A DNA stretch of 64,000 bases from assembly GCA_023055505.1 (NCBI GenBank), contig JALIRH010000004.1, forward strand, positions 33,981,502 to 34,045,501, given 5' to 3'. The notes below the pieces were generated by a model that was given only the letters and a program-made list of their open reading frames with translations, was not told where the DNA came from and made no database searches. Of the stretch, positions 26,501 through 39,700 are shown piece after piece. The stretch's first letter is position 1; each line of letters opens with the position of its first letter. Position numbers and translations under genes: made by a program. Origin of the DNA: Callipepla californica brunnescens (taxonomy: Eukaryota; Chordata; Aves; Galliformes; Odontophoridae).

Positions 26501-29399
26501 AGACAATTGTTTTGGGAACTTTATATCTTGTATTTATTAAAACAGGAAAGTCCTTTTTCCCCAACCTGCCTCTATTCTTACTCTTCTCAAGAGGGTTCTT
26601 TGTTGTTTTTTACAGACCATCAAATGCTAATGTTGCACTCACTTTGTATAGGAAGAGTTATTGGTCTAATATAATATTAGTTTCCTGGCACATCATCAGG
26701 ATAAAAATCTTAGAGGAGGAAAGAGAAAAATGTGGCTTAATTTTTTTAGGTTATCTTCTTATTATATTGATTGCTTTGCAGCATTAGCATCCTCCACAGA
26801 GGGGAAGGTCAAGACTGTTATAATTCCCACTGCTCTTACCCACTCATTAAAACAAAATTGAATCCAGAGTACTATTGAAGTAAGAAAAGCATGTGCTTGC
26901 ATTTTATTTAACTTTCTAAGTTATGTTGACCAATAGACACCTGGCATATCTGCCGTCAAACAGAAAATTAGCTACACTAATAGCAATGCAGATTCAGTTC
27001 TTCTTGAATTCTGACTTTGGAAGTTAATCATTTCCAACATGATGGATAGTTGTTTAATGGGAAGTATTCTTGAGTTCTAGACATCATGTTACAAACTAAC
27101 AAATCTAATGCTTTTGCTTCCTTACTGAATCACTGTTTCAGCAATGCAGGATGACTGGACAGCTTACCATACAGTGAAGACAGAAAGTAGGGATTGCAGC
27201 AGGAATCAAATTCTTCAGACTAGTGGGGATGTGTGTAATTTTGAAGTAAAGTTATGCAGAAGTAATTGATTGATTTGCTGTAATAGACAAACTAATTGCA
27301 GAAACCAAGCCCTATCATTTTCTTCCCCAGAAATCATGACTTTGAGTTAATCATTATCAAATACCAATTTTTAGTAGGCAAAAGTTGAGAAGTTTATGGG
27401 ATTTATTTCGTTTTTGTTTTTAATATTTCATTGTCATTATGATTTTATGTTTTTGCTTAGTATTTTAGCTGAATTTAATGCTAGTGACAGCTGTGTAAAA
27501 GATAGTGATGAACTCTTCTTGCTTAAATAGCGTTCTATCACAGAAATAATATTTGGAAAAGTTATCACATTTTCCACTTTCTGTCTGTGTTTGAGTGATC
27601 TATGAGATGGTCAATGTCAGATTTTTTTTGCTGAAAGTGTCAAAACCAAGGGAAAGGGTTTATTGCTCACTTCACTGATTCTGTAAGATGGATGTATCTG
27701 CCCAATAGCAACTGAACTAAAATCCACCTACTGGTTTTGTGCAGTTCAGTGAACATCTGATAGACAGCATTCACTTTGAGACTCTACATATATAGAATTG
27801 GAACTAGAGGTCAGAGGTCAGAAGTTTCAATACTTCTCCTTATAAACATCTCATATTTTGTTCTCTTCAGAAATTTAGCTCCAATATTTTTATTTATTTA
27901 TGTTGATCAATCTTATGTAAATAAATCTTCCTCACACCAGGAAAGGTTGTATGTGGTTTAATCTTCATGTTATTTTTCACTGCCTGTAGTACAGTCATTA
28001 GGAAAGACAATCAGAATGGTGACAAATGGCTTACATCAGTTTTTGAGTTTCCAGATTTTTCCTCTGGGATATTGTCTTTTATTCCTTCCTGTTCAGGGGA
28101 ACAAAGTAGTCAATTTGCTTATGGTTAAAACTACACTATAAATGTAATATATATATTTACTGGGTAAAATGTACTCTTTGTATATTCTTTTACACTTCTG
28201 TCATTTGGCTACTGCTACAGAGTGCTAAACTGCTTGTGAGAGATAGAGATATAAATGCTAAAGCTATATATCTGTTATAAAACCTATTCATTATTGTCTT
28301 CCGTCTAGTTCTTCATAGCTTTAGCCTGATAAAGATAACTTGAATTTCTTTGTAAGGTATTTCACTTCAAAGCCTAGTCAGTGTTATTCCAGTGTTAGCT
28401 TCCTGAAATCTTTTGCAGTGCTGATCTCTAGCTCAGAATTGCTGTGAACTTTTAGAAAGAGCAAATAATTCAAGACACAATCGCATCATGACTGTGCTCA
28501 AGAAGAAATCACAGCAGAATTGCAGTAATTGTAAAGGAAACATTTGTTTTGGCAAAGACTATTCCAACTAAACTTGAAAGGTACATGTTTCTTCAGAAGG
28601 AGACCAAAGGGTGTAACCAGCAGAGTCAAAATCACATTTTTAATGTGAGGTCAAAGCTCATGAGAAAGTAAAGATAAACCTAGGTAAATCATGCACGTGA
28701 ATTGTATAAAGAATAAAGGATAATTGATAGTTTTAATGTTCCTGGTGCATAGTAGCAAAATGGCAAGGGAGGAATAGAAGAGAGAAAAGTATCCTATTCT
28801 GAAAAATAGAAAGTATAAGTTCTCATTTTACTTTGAAGATTTAGCGTTGAAAAATAGAATCTGTATAAATTAATTAAAAACAGTTGGATTTAGTATTACT
28901 ATGAAAGAACTGTATATATAAAGGTAAAATGATTTCTGAAACAAGGCAACAAGCTTTGTTGCATTTTTGCAACGAATGCAAGCAACTGCATTTTTCCATC
29001 CAGAATTCTATTTTGCTCACTTTCTCCCTTCCAAGATAGTCTTTAATGACTTAGTTAAGGCTACAGAAGTTGTGTATGTCTGGGCTAGTGATACCTTCCC
29101 TTGAGCAGTCAGCAAGCTGGCTCTTGTATTCGTCATGCATCAATTTACCCTACATAGCAGCAGACAATAATGAAGTATTTACCCTCACTAAAGGATATCC
29201 TTGGATGGTAGTGATTATTAAAATAGAAATATGTTTCTTGTTCATTTAGACTTGAGCCTTCTGCAGGCTAGCTGTTGTAGCACATCACTCAACCTATATG
29301 TCAGACCTCTCAGACAAGTACAGAGCTTAACCTCCCAGCATATAGTTGTCCTTATGCATCATACACAAGAGTTCTAGTTCTCAGGTAAAAACTATGCTG
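23593..29399. other. Unique non-coding DNA
   Basis: No supported gene. It holds a 17-nt poly-A tract (24893-24909), an ATT-rich simple stretch at about 25756-25798 and AT-rich unique DNA. A 122-codon plus-strand frame (26134-26502) is the longest plus-strand frame of the window. It is less biased in composition than most but shows no recognisable domain, so it is not called as a gene. The block at about 25320-25520 looks ordered, possibly a conserved non-coding element. Confidence 0.6.
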
Positions 29400-30110
29400 T
29401 CACAGCTCTTCTGCATGCTGCTGCTGCAATACCGCTCAGCAGGGGCACACTTCAGGTCCAACTGAAGTCAGCAGGAAGCGTGCATCACAGGCAGGAAGTC
29501 AGTTGGATGACTTCAGTGAGCTGAGGTCAGGCAAATATAGAACGGACATCAGTGATGTATGTCCTGGCAATGCTGTCAGAGCCCATGCTGTGACTCCTTT
29601 AGATTTGCCATCCTTGGCGCGTGTGTGGAAGCAGATGTGGCCTGGAGGGGTTTTCAGGGAGCAGCACTTTGGTTGCTTGCTTCTGCCTTGATGTGACAAC
29701 GGAATTCCCTTTCTGGGCTGCAGTACTAGTGCTGGCCCCATTTTGGTGGGGCAGACTTTTGGTGTGTCTGTCTGCTGCCCTGTGCTGCAGCACCTTATGC
29801 TGTAGCAGGTGGGCAATGACGATGGGGAAAGGGTACCATGTGTGCACCTTTTTGGTTGCTGGCAGGCACTGAAAATGAGAGGATGCCAGCTATGACATCA
29901 AGCCTAGGGACAAGAGTTGTGGAGTATTTGCCGGAGTTCTTGCTAGCAGGTTGTGCCAAGCTGATGGAAGAACTGCCTAATGTGGGTAATAAAAAATCTC
30001 TGAACTCTAAGTTGAAGCTTTTTAACAGTTGTATGCTGTAGAAGTAGTCGATGAGGCTTTCTTTGAGCCTTGGAAAGTCTCCAAGATCCACCCAAAGGAG
30101 AAATTAACAA
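29400..30110. other. GC-richer segment of unknown origin
   Basis: This stretch stands out by higher GC content and by overlapping open frames on both strands: minus 29795-30091 (98 codons), minus 29499-29816 (105 codons) and plus 29621-29872 (83 codons). None shows a domain I recognise. An AATAAA lies at 29988-29993 on the plus strand. The composition suggests an unrecognised repeat such as a diverged LTR, a decayed pseudogene or part of a non-coding transcript. No matching terminal repeats or A-tail were seen, so its identity stays open. Confidence 0.4.
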
Positions 30111-30664
30111 ACGTTGTGTTTTGTTTTTTTTTTGTTACCTGAAGCAAAATTTTTTCACTGAAATGCAAAGATGTACTCTCTCCATCATTACTACCTAATC
30201 AACACCAGAGTAGTTGTGTTAGGGGAATGAAAAGAGTGGGAGTACAGGGAAGAAAGACACTGGTATATTAAGATTAATTGAAGAGGGAGGGAGAGAGAGA
30301 ATGGCTGAAAACATTAGGCAAATCTCCATCCAAATCATTCTGGAAATCTATCTTTAATGTAGAAAAGTGTTTACAAGCTACTAAAACACATGGTAAGCTG
30401 AACATGCTCTAATGAAGAAATGTTTTTGACCTTGATCTAGACTCTAGACAGTCCTACAAATAGGGCATGTCAGTAAAAGCTCCAGCTCCTGATGAATACA
30501 ACTTGCATTTATTGTGCATGTTTCAGTGATGTAATGTAGTATCTGAGTTCCATTTTTCAGTTTGAGAAATCCACTGCAGGCTAGTGGTCTAAGCAAGGTG
30601 GTAAGCAAGTGTTCCTGAGGTGATAATCATTCCACTGTTTTGCACTATGTTCATCTGGACATGT
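30111..30664. other. Unique non-coding DNA
   Basis: Nothing gene-like or repetitive was seen apart from a purine-rich (GA)-type patch at about 30282-30300. Confidence 0.6.
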
Positions 30665-30785
30665 CCCAGCTGTCTTCTCTCTGGCTTTAGTTTCCCCATC
30701 TAAAATAAAAATATGAGCAGCTCTTCAGAAGCGTGGTATGAGAAGTCAGGTTATTTGAGGCTATGAGATACAAAGCTGTTTTATA
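30665..30785 (+). repeat. MIR (CORE-SINE) relic
   Basis: Sense-strand resemblance to the MIR 3' half. 'tcttctctctggctttagtt' with 'tccccatctaaaataaaaat' matches the diagnostic MIR segment 'ctctgtgcctcagtttcctcatctgtaaaatgggga'. The sequence that follows ('gtggtatgagaagtcaggtt') is a plausible decayed continuation. MIR spread before the amniote radiation, so relics of this divergence are expected in birds. Confidence 0.58.
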
Positions 30786-33700
30786 AAAGAAAATAAAAAT
30801 GATGGGACTTGGTCGTACAGTCTAACCATTTCTAAATTTTGACCTTTAAGTTTAGGGCTGTTTGTCACTGTCCCTGGCCTTCATGTCACTGACAGCAGTA
30901 AATTAGAGCTAAAGCATCTAAATAATCAAAACTCCTGTCTTATGAACCTTCCTCACTCTCACATGAAGCACTCATGTTGAAGGCTAATTAAGTGCGGGTG
31001 AGCATATTTGGTCATTCCCATTGTTTCTTGTCAGTCTCTCTGCTAAAAATCATGTGTTACGCAATCTTGTCAAGCAGAAGGCCAAAAGGCAGAAAGAGAC
31101 ATCAGTAAATTAGGAATGAATCAGCAGCAGGCAGGCAGAATGGAGAGGTTAAGGGAGGGTATGTTATAAGGCTTAAGTGTTACTTGGTTGAATTACTCTG
31201 GTGCAACCTTTTAGAGAAAAGGCAACACAGAAGCATAACAGTTTGATGTGTCAGTGAACAATGTGCTGGTAATTTAGGAATTAAAAAATTTGTTTACAGT
31301 TTTGAACATATTACCTATAAAGTTCTCCATTTAATCTCTTTCTGTGCTACCGATTTCCTCTCTGAAAAATAGTCCTGATGCCTCATTCAAAATACATTTG
31401 AAAGATGTATGTAATAAATATTCATAAAGTGCCTAGAGATGTTTGGCTAAGAACTATCTGTAAATTCAGGGAATTGCTACACTTCTGTTAAAATTTTGCC
31501 AGCGAAGGTTCATTCAGTTACTAAACCATAAAATGTATGCATTCCTTAAAAAAGAAGGCTGAAAGTGTTTTTCTTTCCTTCTTAGTACATTGAAATGGTA
31601 AAGCTCAGAGAACCCTGAGAAACCCCCTCTATCATGAGAGAAGCGAATGATTTTATATTTCTTTGGGTCTTACAAAGAACACCAAAAGAAGTATTAAACA
31701 AAAACAGAAGAACGCTAGAGGAAATCGCTTTTGTGAATCACCTTGAGCTCTCAATGGATCTCCATCCTACTGTTTTCCAATTTCCTGTCCTCATAATTAC
31801 AGTGTAAATAGCAGTCCCAGCTCCTCTTTCTTTGAAGTCAGTGGCAACTTTGCTACTAGCTACAGTGGAAGTGATACAAAGCTCCTGTTAAAGATGAAAA
31901 GTTAGTGGTGCTTAGTGTGTTTCTGATATCCCATTCCTCTTTACAGCTTGCATTACATGGCTAGTGTGCCAAAATCCTTCAGTATCTGGCTATGTATGGT
32001 GCAAGGAGGAGAGCTAAATGGCTGAGGCTGCCCACAGAAATGTATACAGCATGTTTAGAAAAGAGTTACTTTTTTCATTGTTGTTTTGGTACTACCTTCA
32101 TAAATAGCTATTCATATTACCCATGGTCTGAGAAAATCATGAAAAGGGTAACCAGGTAACCTAACCTAAAATCTAGAAGTGAGTTAGAAACTGGTGTTCC
32201 TAGGAAAAGAATAACTAATTGCAGTCTTCTTGCACTTTCATTATAACAGTGGTCTGCAAGTGATGAAGTAGGAATTGTGATTGGAACAACAACTATAAAA
32301 CGATAGAATTGTTCCCAACACAGGTTTATATTTTCAGTAAGTCATGTGCACCTGGCCTGTGAGAAAGATGTCTAATTATGCAGCACGGTGTATCAAACAC
32401 TGTTCATCCACAGAGATGTTGAAAGTGGTTGCTTTAAATTTTTATTTTGAAACAGCAGTGCTAACTTGTTCTGTTTGCAGTGGATATGAACAGATGTTTC
32501 TTATTATTTCATTATCTGCATGTGCCCTCACACTCTTTGTTGTCCCTTAATTTTTTGTGTAGTATTTAAGGAGCCACCAGTTAGCTATCCAATAACTAGC
32601 TTCAATGGCTTTCTTGCACACTTTGTAAATTGGATCTCACAAAATGATAAAAACTGTTTCTCTTATGTCATTCAATGAATCCTGATTGAAATATTCACCT
32701 TTCAGAGTTTTTTTTTTTAATAAAAGAAATACTGTGGAGCTGTTTGAAATAAACATTTCACTCCATCAGAAGCCACAGAGAGAAAGCATATACAACATCT
32801 GGCTATGGAAGTGCTGCTCACTTATTTATGAGTGTAAATGGAGAGACCAATTAGTACAGAGACCTCCAAAAATGTTTGGAGTAGAGGGTGGCTATGGATA
32901 TTCTTTCACAGATGTGTTTCTCAGACTGAGCATCTCACTGTCATTAGGGACCAGGATCCTTCATAGTTACATCATCTACTTATGTCTGAATACACCACAA
33001 CATCTTGGATAAATTTCAGACTAACGTATTGTTTTCCAGTTTCTCTAGAAATGACTCAGTATTTCTATCCTGACCTTGCAGTACAAAGTAATTCAGAGAT
33101 TATTGGCTTTTTTCTATTTGTCTTTTGTTCACTTCAATTGTACTTCCACTTACTTAACTGGGAAGTGCACTCCTTCCTCTGTATAGAGCTTCAAAAACTT
33201 TCAATAGTAAGATCCTTTATGATTTACAGGGAAAATACTTGGAATTTGATATTATATCTTAATCCTTTACAGCTGACCCTTTCGGTGCAGTGCCACAATA
33301 CATTACTGCTTAGAAGGCCTGGAAATTATTCTTTGCATGTATTGTGATCACTTTCTATTGCAACTGTTGGTGCTTCTATTATTTGGTCATAGTATATGTT
33401 TTGATGTAGTTGTTTTGTTTAATTAGGACAATTTATAAAGGATGTATAAATTTAAGCTGTTTTTCTTTGTTTGTTTTTCCCTCCATAGCAGCCTCAATTC
33501 CATTTCATGACACATTTTCAAAAATTGTAATATTCGGAATATCCTTTTCTCAGAGTTTTCCCAGGAATGATAATGAGAATACATTTGTCTGTCTTGGTAC
33601 GTGTTAGTATTAATGCAGTTGTTATTAGGTTTCCTGTAAATATATGAACAATCTTTCATCACAGCAGGAACTATATTGTGTTAAGTAGCAAAGTATAGGT

Positions 33701-36700
33701 AGAGCTGGTCAGCTCTCTGAAACACTGTTTTGCTTCTTACAAGCAAGGCCACAACAGTACTATGTGATGTTTCTCTTTCCTCCAGTTCCTTTAATGTGTT
33801 TGTTTTTTTTCCTGTGTTGTCACAGAGATTGTACACAAAATTATCAGTTTCATCACATATTGCATTGCTGATGATGGTCAGTATTGAGTTGCAGGGGTGG
33901 TTAGCACAATTTTCAGCAGTCTAATTGCTTCTTCTGTATCCAGTAAAATGTTACATTAAAGAGCAACCAGATTGCATTCGATTTCCTTAATGAAATGGTG
34001 GGATTTCAATATTAAGGTCTCCAGTGATCAGTCACAGTGCTGTTTCTCCATCTATGAACAGAATCTGAATCATCTTGTCTGGGGTAAGTTCCTAATAAGG
34101 GCTGTGTGCTGCATGTGATAGGCTGCAGGTAAGAGACAGAAGCAGAAAACAAATAGAATGGCTATGGCCAGGACAAATGTGATATGGCAAATAGGTATAT
34201 AATATAGACCACATCTTCGCTATCATGGCAATGCTTGTTGGTAAGGGACCTAGCATTGTAAATGACTTACACATATCATGGCATAAGGACAGGAGGAAAT
34301 GATAATGGATTTCTCATGGTGTGTGGTCAAAATTAACAGATACTGGCTGAGGCCAAAGAAACTAAGGAAACCGACTGTCCCATTTGGTATTTTTGACACT
34401 ACTGTCACTAATAACAATATGGTTGTTTCTTGAGAGCTATCCAACCTTGAAATTAGTCGGTATTCTTGTATTTTCACTTTAGCAAGCATTACAGTACTAC
34501 AGCAACTCATTTGACTCCAGTGTAATTACTTCAGGTTAAGTACTGGACATAGTAGATACCATTTTCCTGTACCACAGTGGTATGTTGTTGATTTTTATTT
34601 ATTTTTTTCATATTGCTGGTTGGTTTGGTTATTTTCCAAATGGCAAAAATCAGCAGAGGTTCTTACTAATTCATCCTTTGAAGAGATTTTATTATCCAGT
34701 GGCTTGCAGGACCATATTTGAAGCAAGCAAAATTTGTCTTTTCTCAGAAATGCTATCTTGCTTCCATCTATGGATGGTTTCCCGACATAAGTTTGTTCCT
34801 GTGATATCTTGGAGCTAGATAAACCAGCTGGTCTGGTAAAGAAGACTACTTTGGGATAAAAGCTATTGCTAATTATGAAGTGCCGCCGAATCCTTTGAAT
34901 TCAGATAGATGATGAAACAGGGTGGCTGAAACAGTCCTTAGTTCAGAGCAGTATTGTCACCAACACTGGATGAGGTATATCCAAAAACCAAGAGACCTTC
35001 AGTCTAGGTGACGTTTGCATTTTGGTACATTTGGTCCTTCACTATGCTGTGAAATGCATGCTACCCTGTGATTCCTATTTGTAATGCATACTCCTGCGAG
35101 CAGTCTGTTTTGGTGATTTTTGGAAACATTCTGTCCAAAATCACAGAATAAATCCCTTTTAGTTGTATGCAGACACCACCCACCTGTTGTTATATTGCCA
35201 TGTGGTGTCAGGCACTATATCTCTGAGACATAAGCTTGGAACCTTTCTCTCCAAAACAGTCAACCTCTGATAAAAAAGAGGTTGCCTTCATTTTTTTCAG
35301 TTGTACATAGTATGAGACAGTTGGATTGTTCTCACTACAGTTGATAGAGATTGAATCACATACATAAATACTTGACTAGAATATTTTTATTATTTCAATC
35401 CAGTGTTTGTAAGCAGAAAAATTGACAATTGCATCAATAAGTATGAAAGTAGGAAGGAGAAAACAAGTATGCTATGCAGTTCAAGACTGAGGGCTGCTGT
35501 CTGCCTCTTCCCTGTATGGAAGACGCTCTTGAAAGTAATAAAAATTAACAGATTGAGAGGCCTGTTCCACTCCCTGCATTTCTGATAAGCATCTCTTGAG
35601 ATACTCAGGAGTTGTCAGTGCTCATGATACATTCAATTGCAAAATGCAATTGTTTGTATCCTGTTTTAATGCTCTTATGAAGAGATTTCAAAAATATACT
35701 CTAAAAAACTACAGTCTAACTACCATCTTCCCATTTTTTAATGGATTGTCATTCATTTATGTTATGTGCATTTTGTTCAAAATACTGTTGAAAGGCACAC
35801 ATTGCTAAACAGAAAGTGAGCTGTAGGCAAGCTGTTAGCAAAGAATCAACTGCTTTTGCAGCCTGCAGGCTTTTACAATGTAATGTGGGTGTGGCGAAGA
35901 TAAGAAAAATGCAGATGTTTACTGGAACTGTAACAGCATGAAAGAAGAATGTTGGAAAGAGAGGAAAATATGTGTATGACAGAATCATAATGAGTTTATT
36001 TCCTGATGTTCGAGAGGAAAAACAAACACAGGGGGGAAAGATACTAGTAAATCTTGATATATATAAGCATTTTAAACACCCATTCTCTAAGCTTTTGGAA
36101 AACCAGTGTTATAACTGCTTCTTCACCAGTTATTTGGCTTCCACTGTGTCCTTTGCCTGTAGAATTATTATTTCTCAAATAGAATTGTAGGTATTTGTTA
36201 AATGGAACTGAAACTAAAAAAGTAACTATCATTTTGAGTAACAGTTGCACCAAGAATGTGGAAGAAATAACAGTAATTTGAAGAGTGACCTCTCATCAAG
36301 TTGACATTTGCATTCTTGATATTTATGATGTGATGTAGTGGTACTTTGAAAAATTCCTATATAATCTCTTACTTATAATAAGGCTAGAGTTAAAGCCTGG
36401 TGAGCTTAAGCTCATAGTCCTCTCATCTCACCTCATGATTACTTCCATGATGTGATACTTTAGCCATCTCCAAAAGAACTCAACAGGATGACCTTCAGTT
36501 CTTGGGTCTTGCAGCAATGCCTTTTACTTTCCTGTAACTAGTCATCAAGATGGTAAATATTTTTATTAAACTTCAGGCAAAATAACTTTGAGGAAGTCTG
36601 ATTCCATATGTGAGGTGGGGACAGACTTGAGTAACCTGGCAACACCAGAGAGTTGGAGGAATTCTAGAAGATGCAGTGAACCTGATTTCAGAGTAGTACT

Positions 36701-39700
36701 GATGACTGTGCCTGTTAGCATTTCCATTTTGTAGATACTTCAGTGCTAGGACCATAACAGATGCCAGTCAAGATATTTTAAATAAACACTCAGCTGTGCA
36801 CTGATGTGACTATTTGTGATTTTGTCTAGCAATTCTTTGAATCTGTTTACTGCTTAAGTTGTTCTTGCTTTGCTCTTCTCTTACAGGCCTTATAGAAATG
36901 TAGTAAAACACACCATGTTGTTAAAGAATGTGTGAACTGTTTGATGACTTTATCCTTCCCTCCTTTTTTGAATTGTAATAAAATATACTAGGTTTTTCTT
37001 TGTGCTGGTGTCAGCTGGAAGAAATAAGACAGTCATCATCCTGTGTTTCTCAAAGCAAAATATAGGAGATGTAAATAGAGCTATTGAATCTTCTTGTAAA
37101 AAGCACTTCTATGCCATGTTAACTTTAGAAAGTGATAGATGAGAAAATGAACAATCGTAGGGGTTTAATCTTATCATGCTACAAAATTAGGTGTCTTCAA
37201 GGTGAGTTGTAGATGTTCGGGAGCCAAGAAAGATAGGAATTAATTATTTAATAGGTTAAATCTACTGCAATTAGTCAGAAAAATCAAGGACAGAAGAAAA
37301 TCCATGATAGTGACTGGTAGCAGGTTGTTAGAAGCATCTCTTAGCTTTTGTATTTTATAGTTTCCTTGATGACGAAGATAATTGGAAACATGTTTTTCTA
37401 CTTTGTTGAAATTGAATTACTCAGGTCTTCCAGAATTGCATGAGGAAACACCTCCATGCCATGTACACATTAGCAGCAGAGGGAACAGAAGGGTGATAAG
37501 GAAAGTAGATGTTAGGAAAGGTGAATATGGGCCATAGGTATTGCAGTGCTGCCTTGGCTGACCTACTTGTTCACATGTCATCCAAACGTGTTTGTCAAGA
37601 TAAAAGGTATATTACTTTTGGTATGCCAGTACGTCTGTGCCTGGAAATAATATCATCATCTCTTTGAATTCAGCTAGATGAATTCTCTTTACTCCCTGCC
37701 CTAAATTGTATTTTGTATTGTAGTCTGTTGTGAAACTGTCATATATTATCCATGAGTTGTCTAAATTTCAATGGTAGAGTCCCATATTGGTAGCATGCAA
37801 AAATCTGAGGGCTTGGGGACTGAGAAAAGATACAATGCTGCATGTGTAGGGAGTATTTAGGTACTATTTGGACAGGTGAAAAAGAAAATAATTTCCCATA
37901 TGGTGCAGGATGGTAAAGTTGAATTCTCATGACAGTACTAACTATCTTGGCTTATTTAATGTCTTATGCAGTTTTCTGTATATTCAGAATTTAATACAAT
38001 TTATTGTTTGTAATAGACAGTAGACTTCTGAAAGTTAAGCAGGTCAAGTAATCAGCTAATGACTTGATTCCACTGGTAGGACTCCTGCCAAATTTTTTAT
38101 TTTGGGATGGCATAGAAAACAAAGCTGTATTTGGGAAGCATATAATAAAACAGTAGAAAGCTGCATTAAAATGGGAGGAATGAAACAGTGCAGATTAGGT
38201 AAAAGAAGAAATAAATGGGGCAACTTTAATAATCTTAAGGGTGAAAAATTTGCAGGCATTTGGTGTCGTTTTCTTTCTTTTTCAGGAAGAGAAGAGAGCT
38301 TGGCAGCATAACTTTGAAAGAGAATTGTGGTCTCTATCCTAACCACAAGATAAACTTAAGAAAAGCATTCTGTACTGCCCTTGAAAAGACCAAAATACCC
38401 CTCAGAAAACCAGGAAAAAAAGGGATTATATTAACTGAGTGTTGAAAGGCAATTTTAGGAGAATGGGCAAAGAGAAGTGGGGGATACATTTCCAAAGGAG
38501 ATAGAGAAAGCTGCAGGTCCACTGAGGCATAGCCAGAGATAGTGGAAGAAGTATTTCCTTCTCACTTTCACAATCCTGTAAAGGATAGAAAAAGATATAG
38601 GAGGAAGTCCATAGTGATGGTGAAAGGAAAAAAAAAAAAAAAGATTTGTGGAGGTTCAGTTGAGGAGTTCCATTTCAGTTACAATATTTTTGAATGGACA
38701 GTCCAGAAACCTTTCACTCTGAGTTCTGCATGAAGATTAAATATTGTATATAAGAAAACTGGACTAAGGTTGAATTAGAGGAAGCAGGAGAGATCTAGTA
38801 AAAACATAGGTTTAAATCAGTACAAATAATGTACAAAACTAAGTGTATACAAGAAGAGACTGAGATGAAGGCATTACATTTCCACCCATGCACAGTTCTT
38901 CTTTCTTCTTTAATATCCTGGCCAACAGCACTGTTGATGCCTTAATGGAACATACTTTTCATACGACATGCAGAACAATTGATCTTTCTGCTCTCTAATT
39001 TATTAATTATAAATATTTATGAATTATTTATTTAGTTAAAATGTGGTTGTTTAGAGCAGCTCATGAGGTGCTGAGTTATTATAATGCCATTAATGAACAA
39101 ATCATAAAACAGAAACGTTAACGTGCTGAATACTGAACAAGGAGAATTAACTATTAGAATCATTTTAAATAGCTATTAGATATTTACAAGACAAGCATTT
39201 ATGTAATTCAACTGATCGGTTCTTGTGGTGTTTACAAAGGTATATCTTTGGGAAAAAAACTTAAGGGTGTACAGTGACAAGATAACTGTATTTCCTGTAG
39301 AAGCTTGTCAATCTAATGTCAGATTGACCTTTAGCTACATTGCCATGGTATTTGAGATGTGTTGTTTCCTATCTCAGCAATAAGGATGTCTTTCCTCAGA
39401 AAGCTCTGTCTACTAAAAATTTGTAAATATTGACAGATAACTTGTAATCAAATGACTGTGAAGACTGAAAATTCTGAGGAAAGATGTGACTACTTATTTC
39501 TGAGCAGAGACTGATGGTAACACAGTGAGTGTAGGCCCTGTGCTGCTGGTGGAAGTAATCTTTTAGCTCCAGTGAGAAAAATGGTATTGGAGAGGCAAGT
39601 CTGGAGTTTACTCTACTTTTGATCCAGAAGGCCTAGATAGACAATTTCAAAGTGACGAGATGGTAGGTCCTGGATAGTCATGAATGTGCCTGTGGAACTG

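Noticed and set aside
32686..33347. Two overlapping plus-strand frames (108 and 121 codons) as a possible gene
   Set aside because: They are in different registers, have no domain resemblance and lie in plain AT-rich DNA.
39307..39328. 8-bp hairpin as a terminator or microRNA
   Set aside because: The stem is too short for a microRNA precursor, and intrinsic terminators are not expected in a vertebrate genome.
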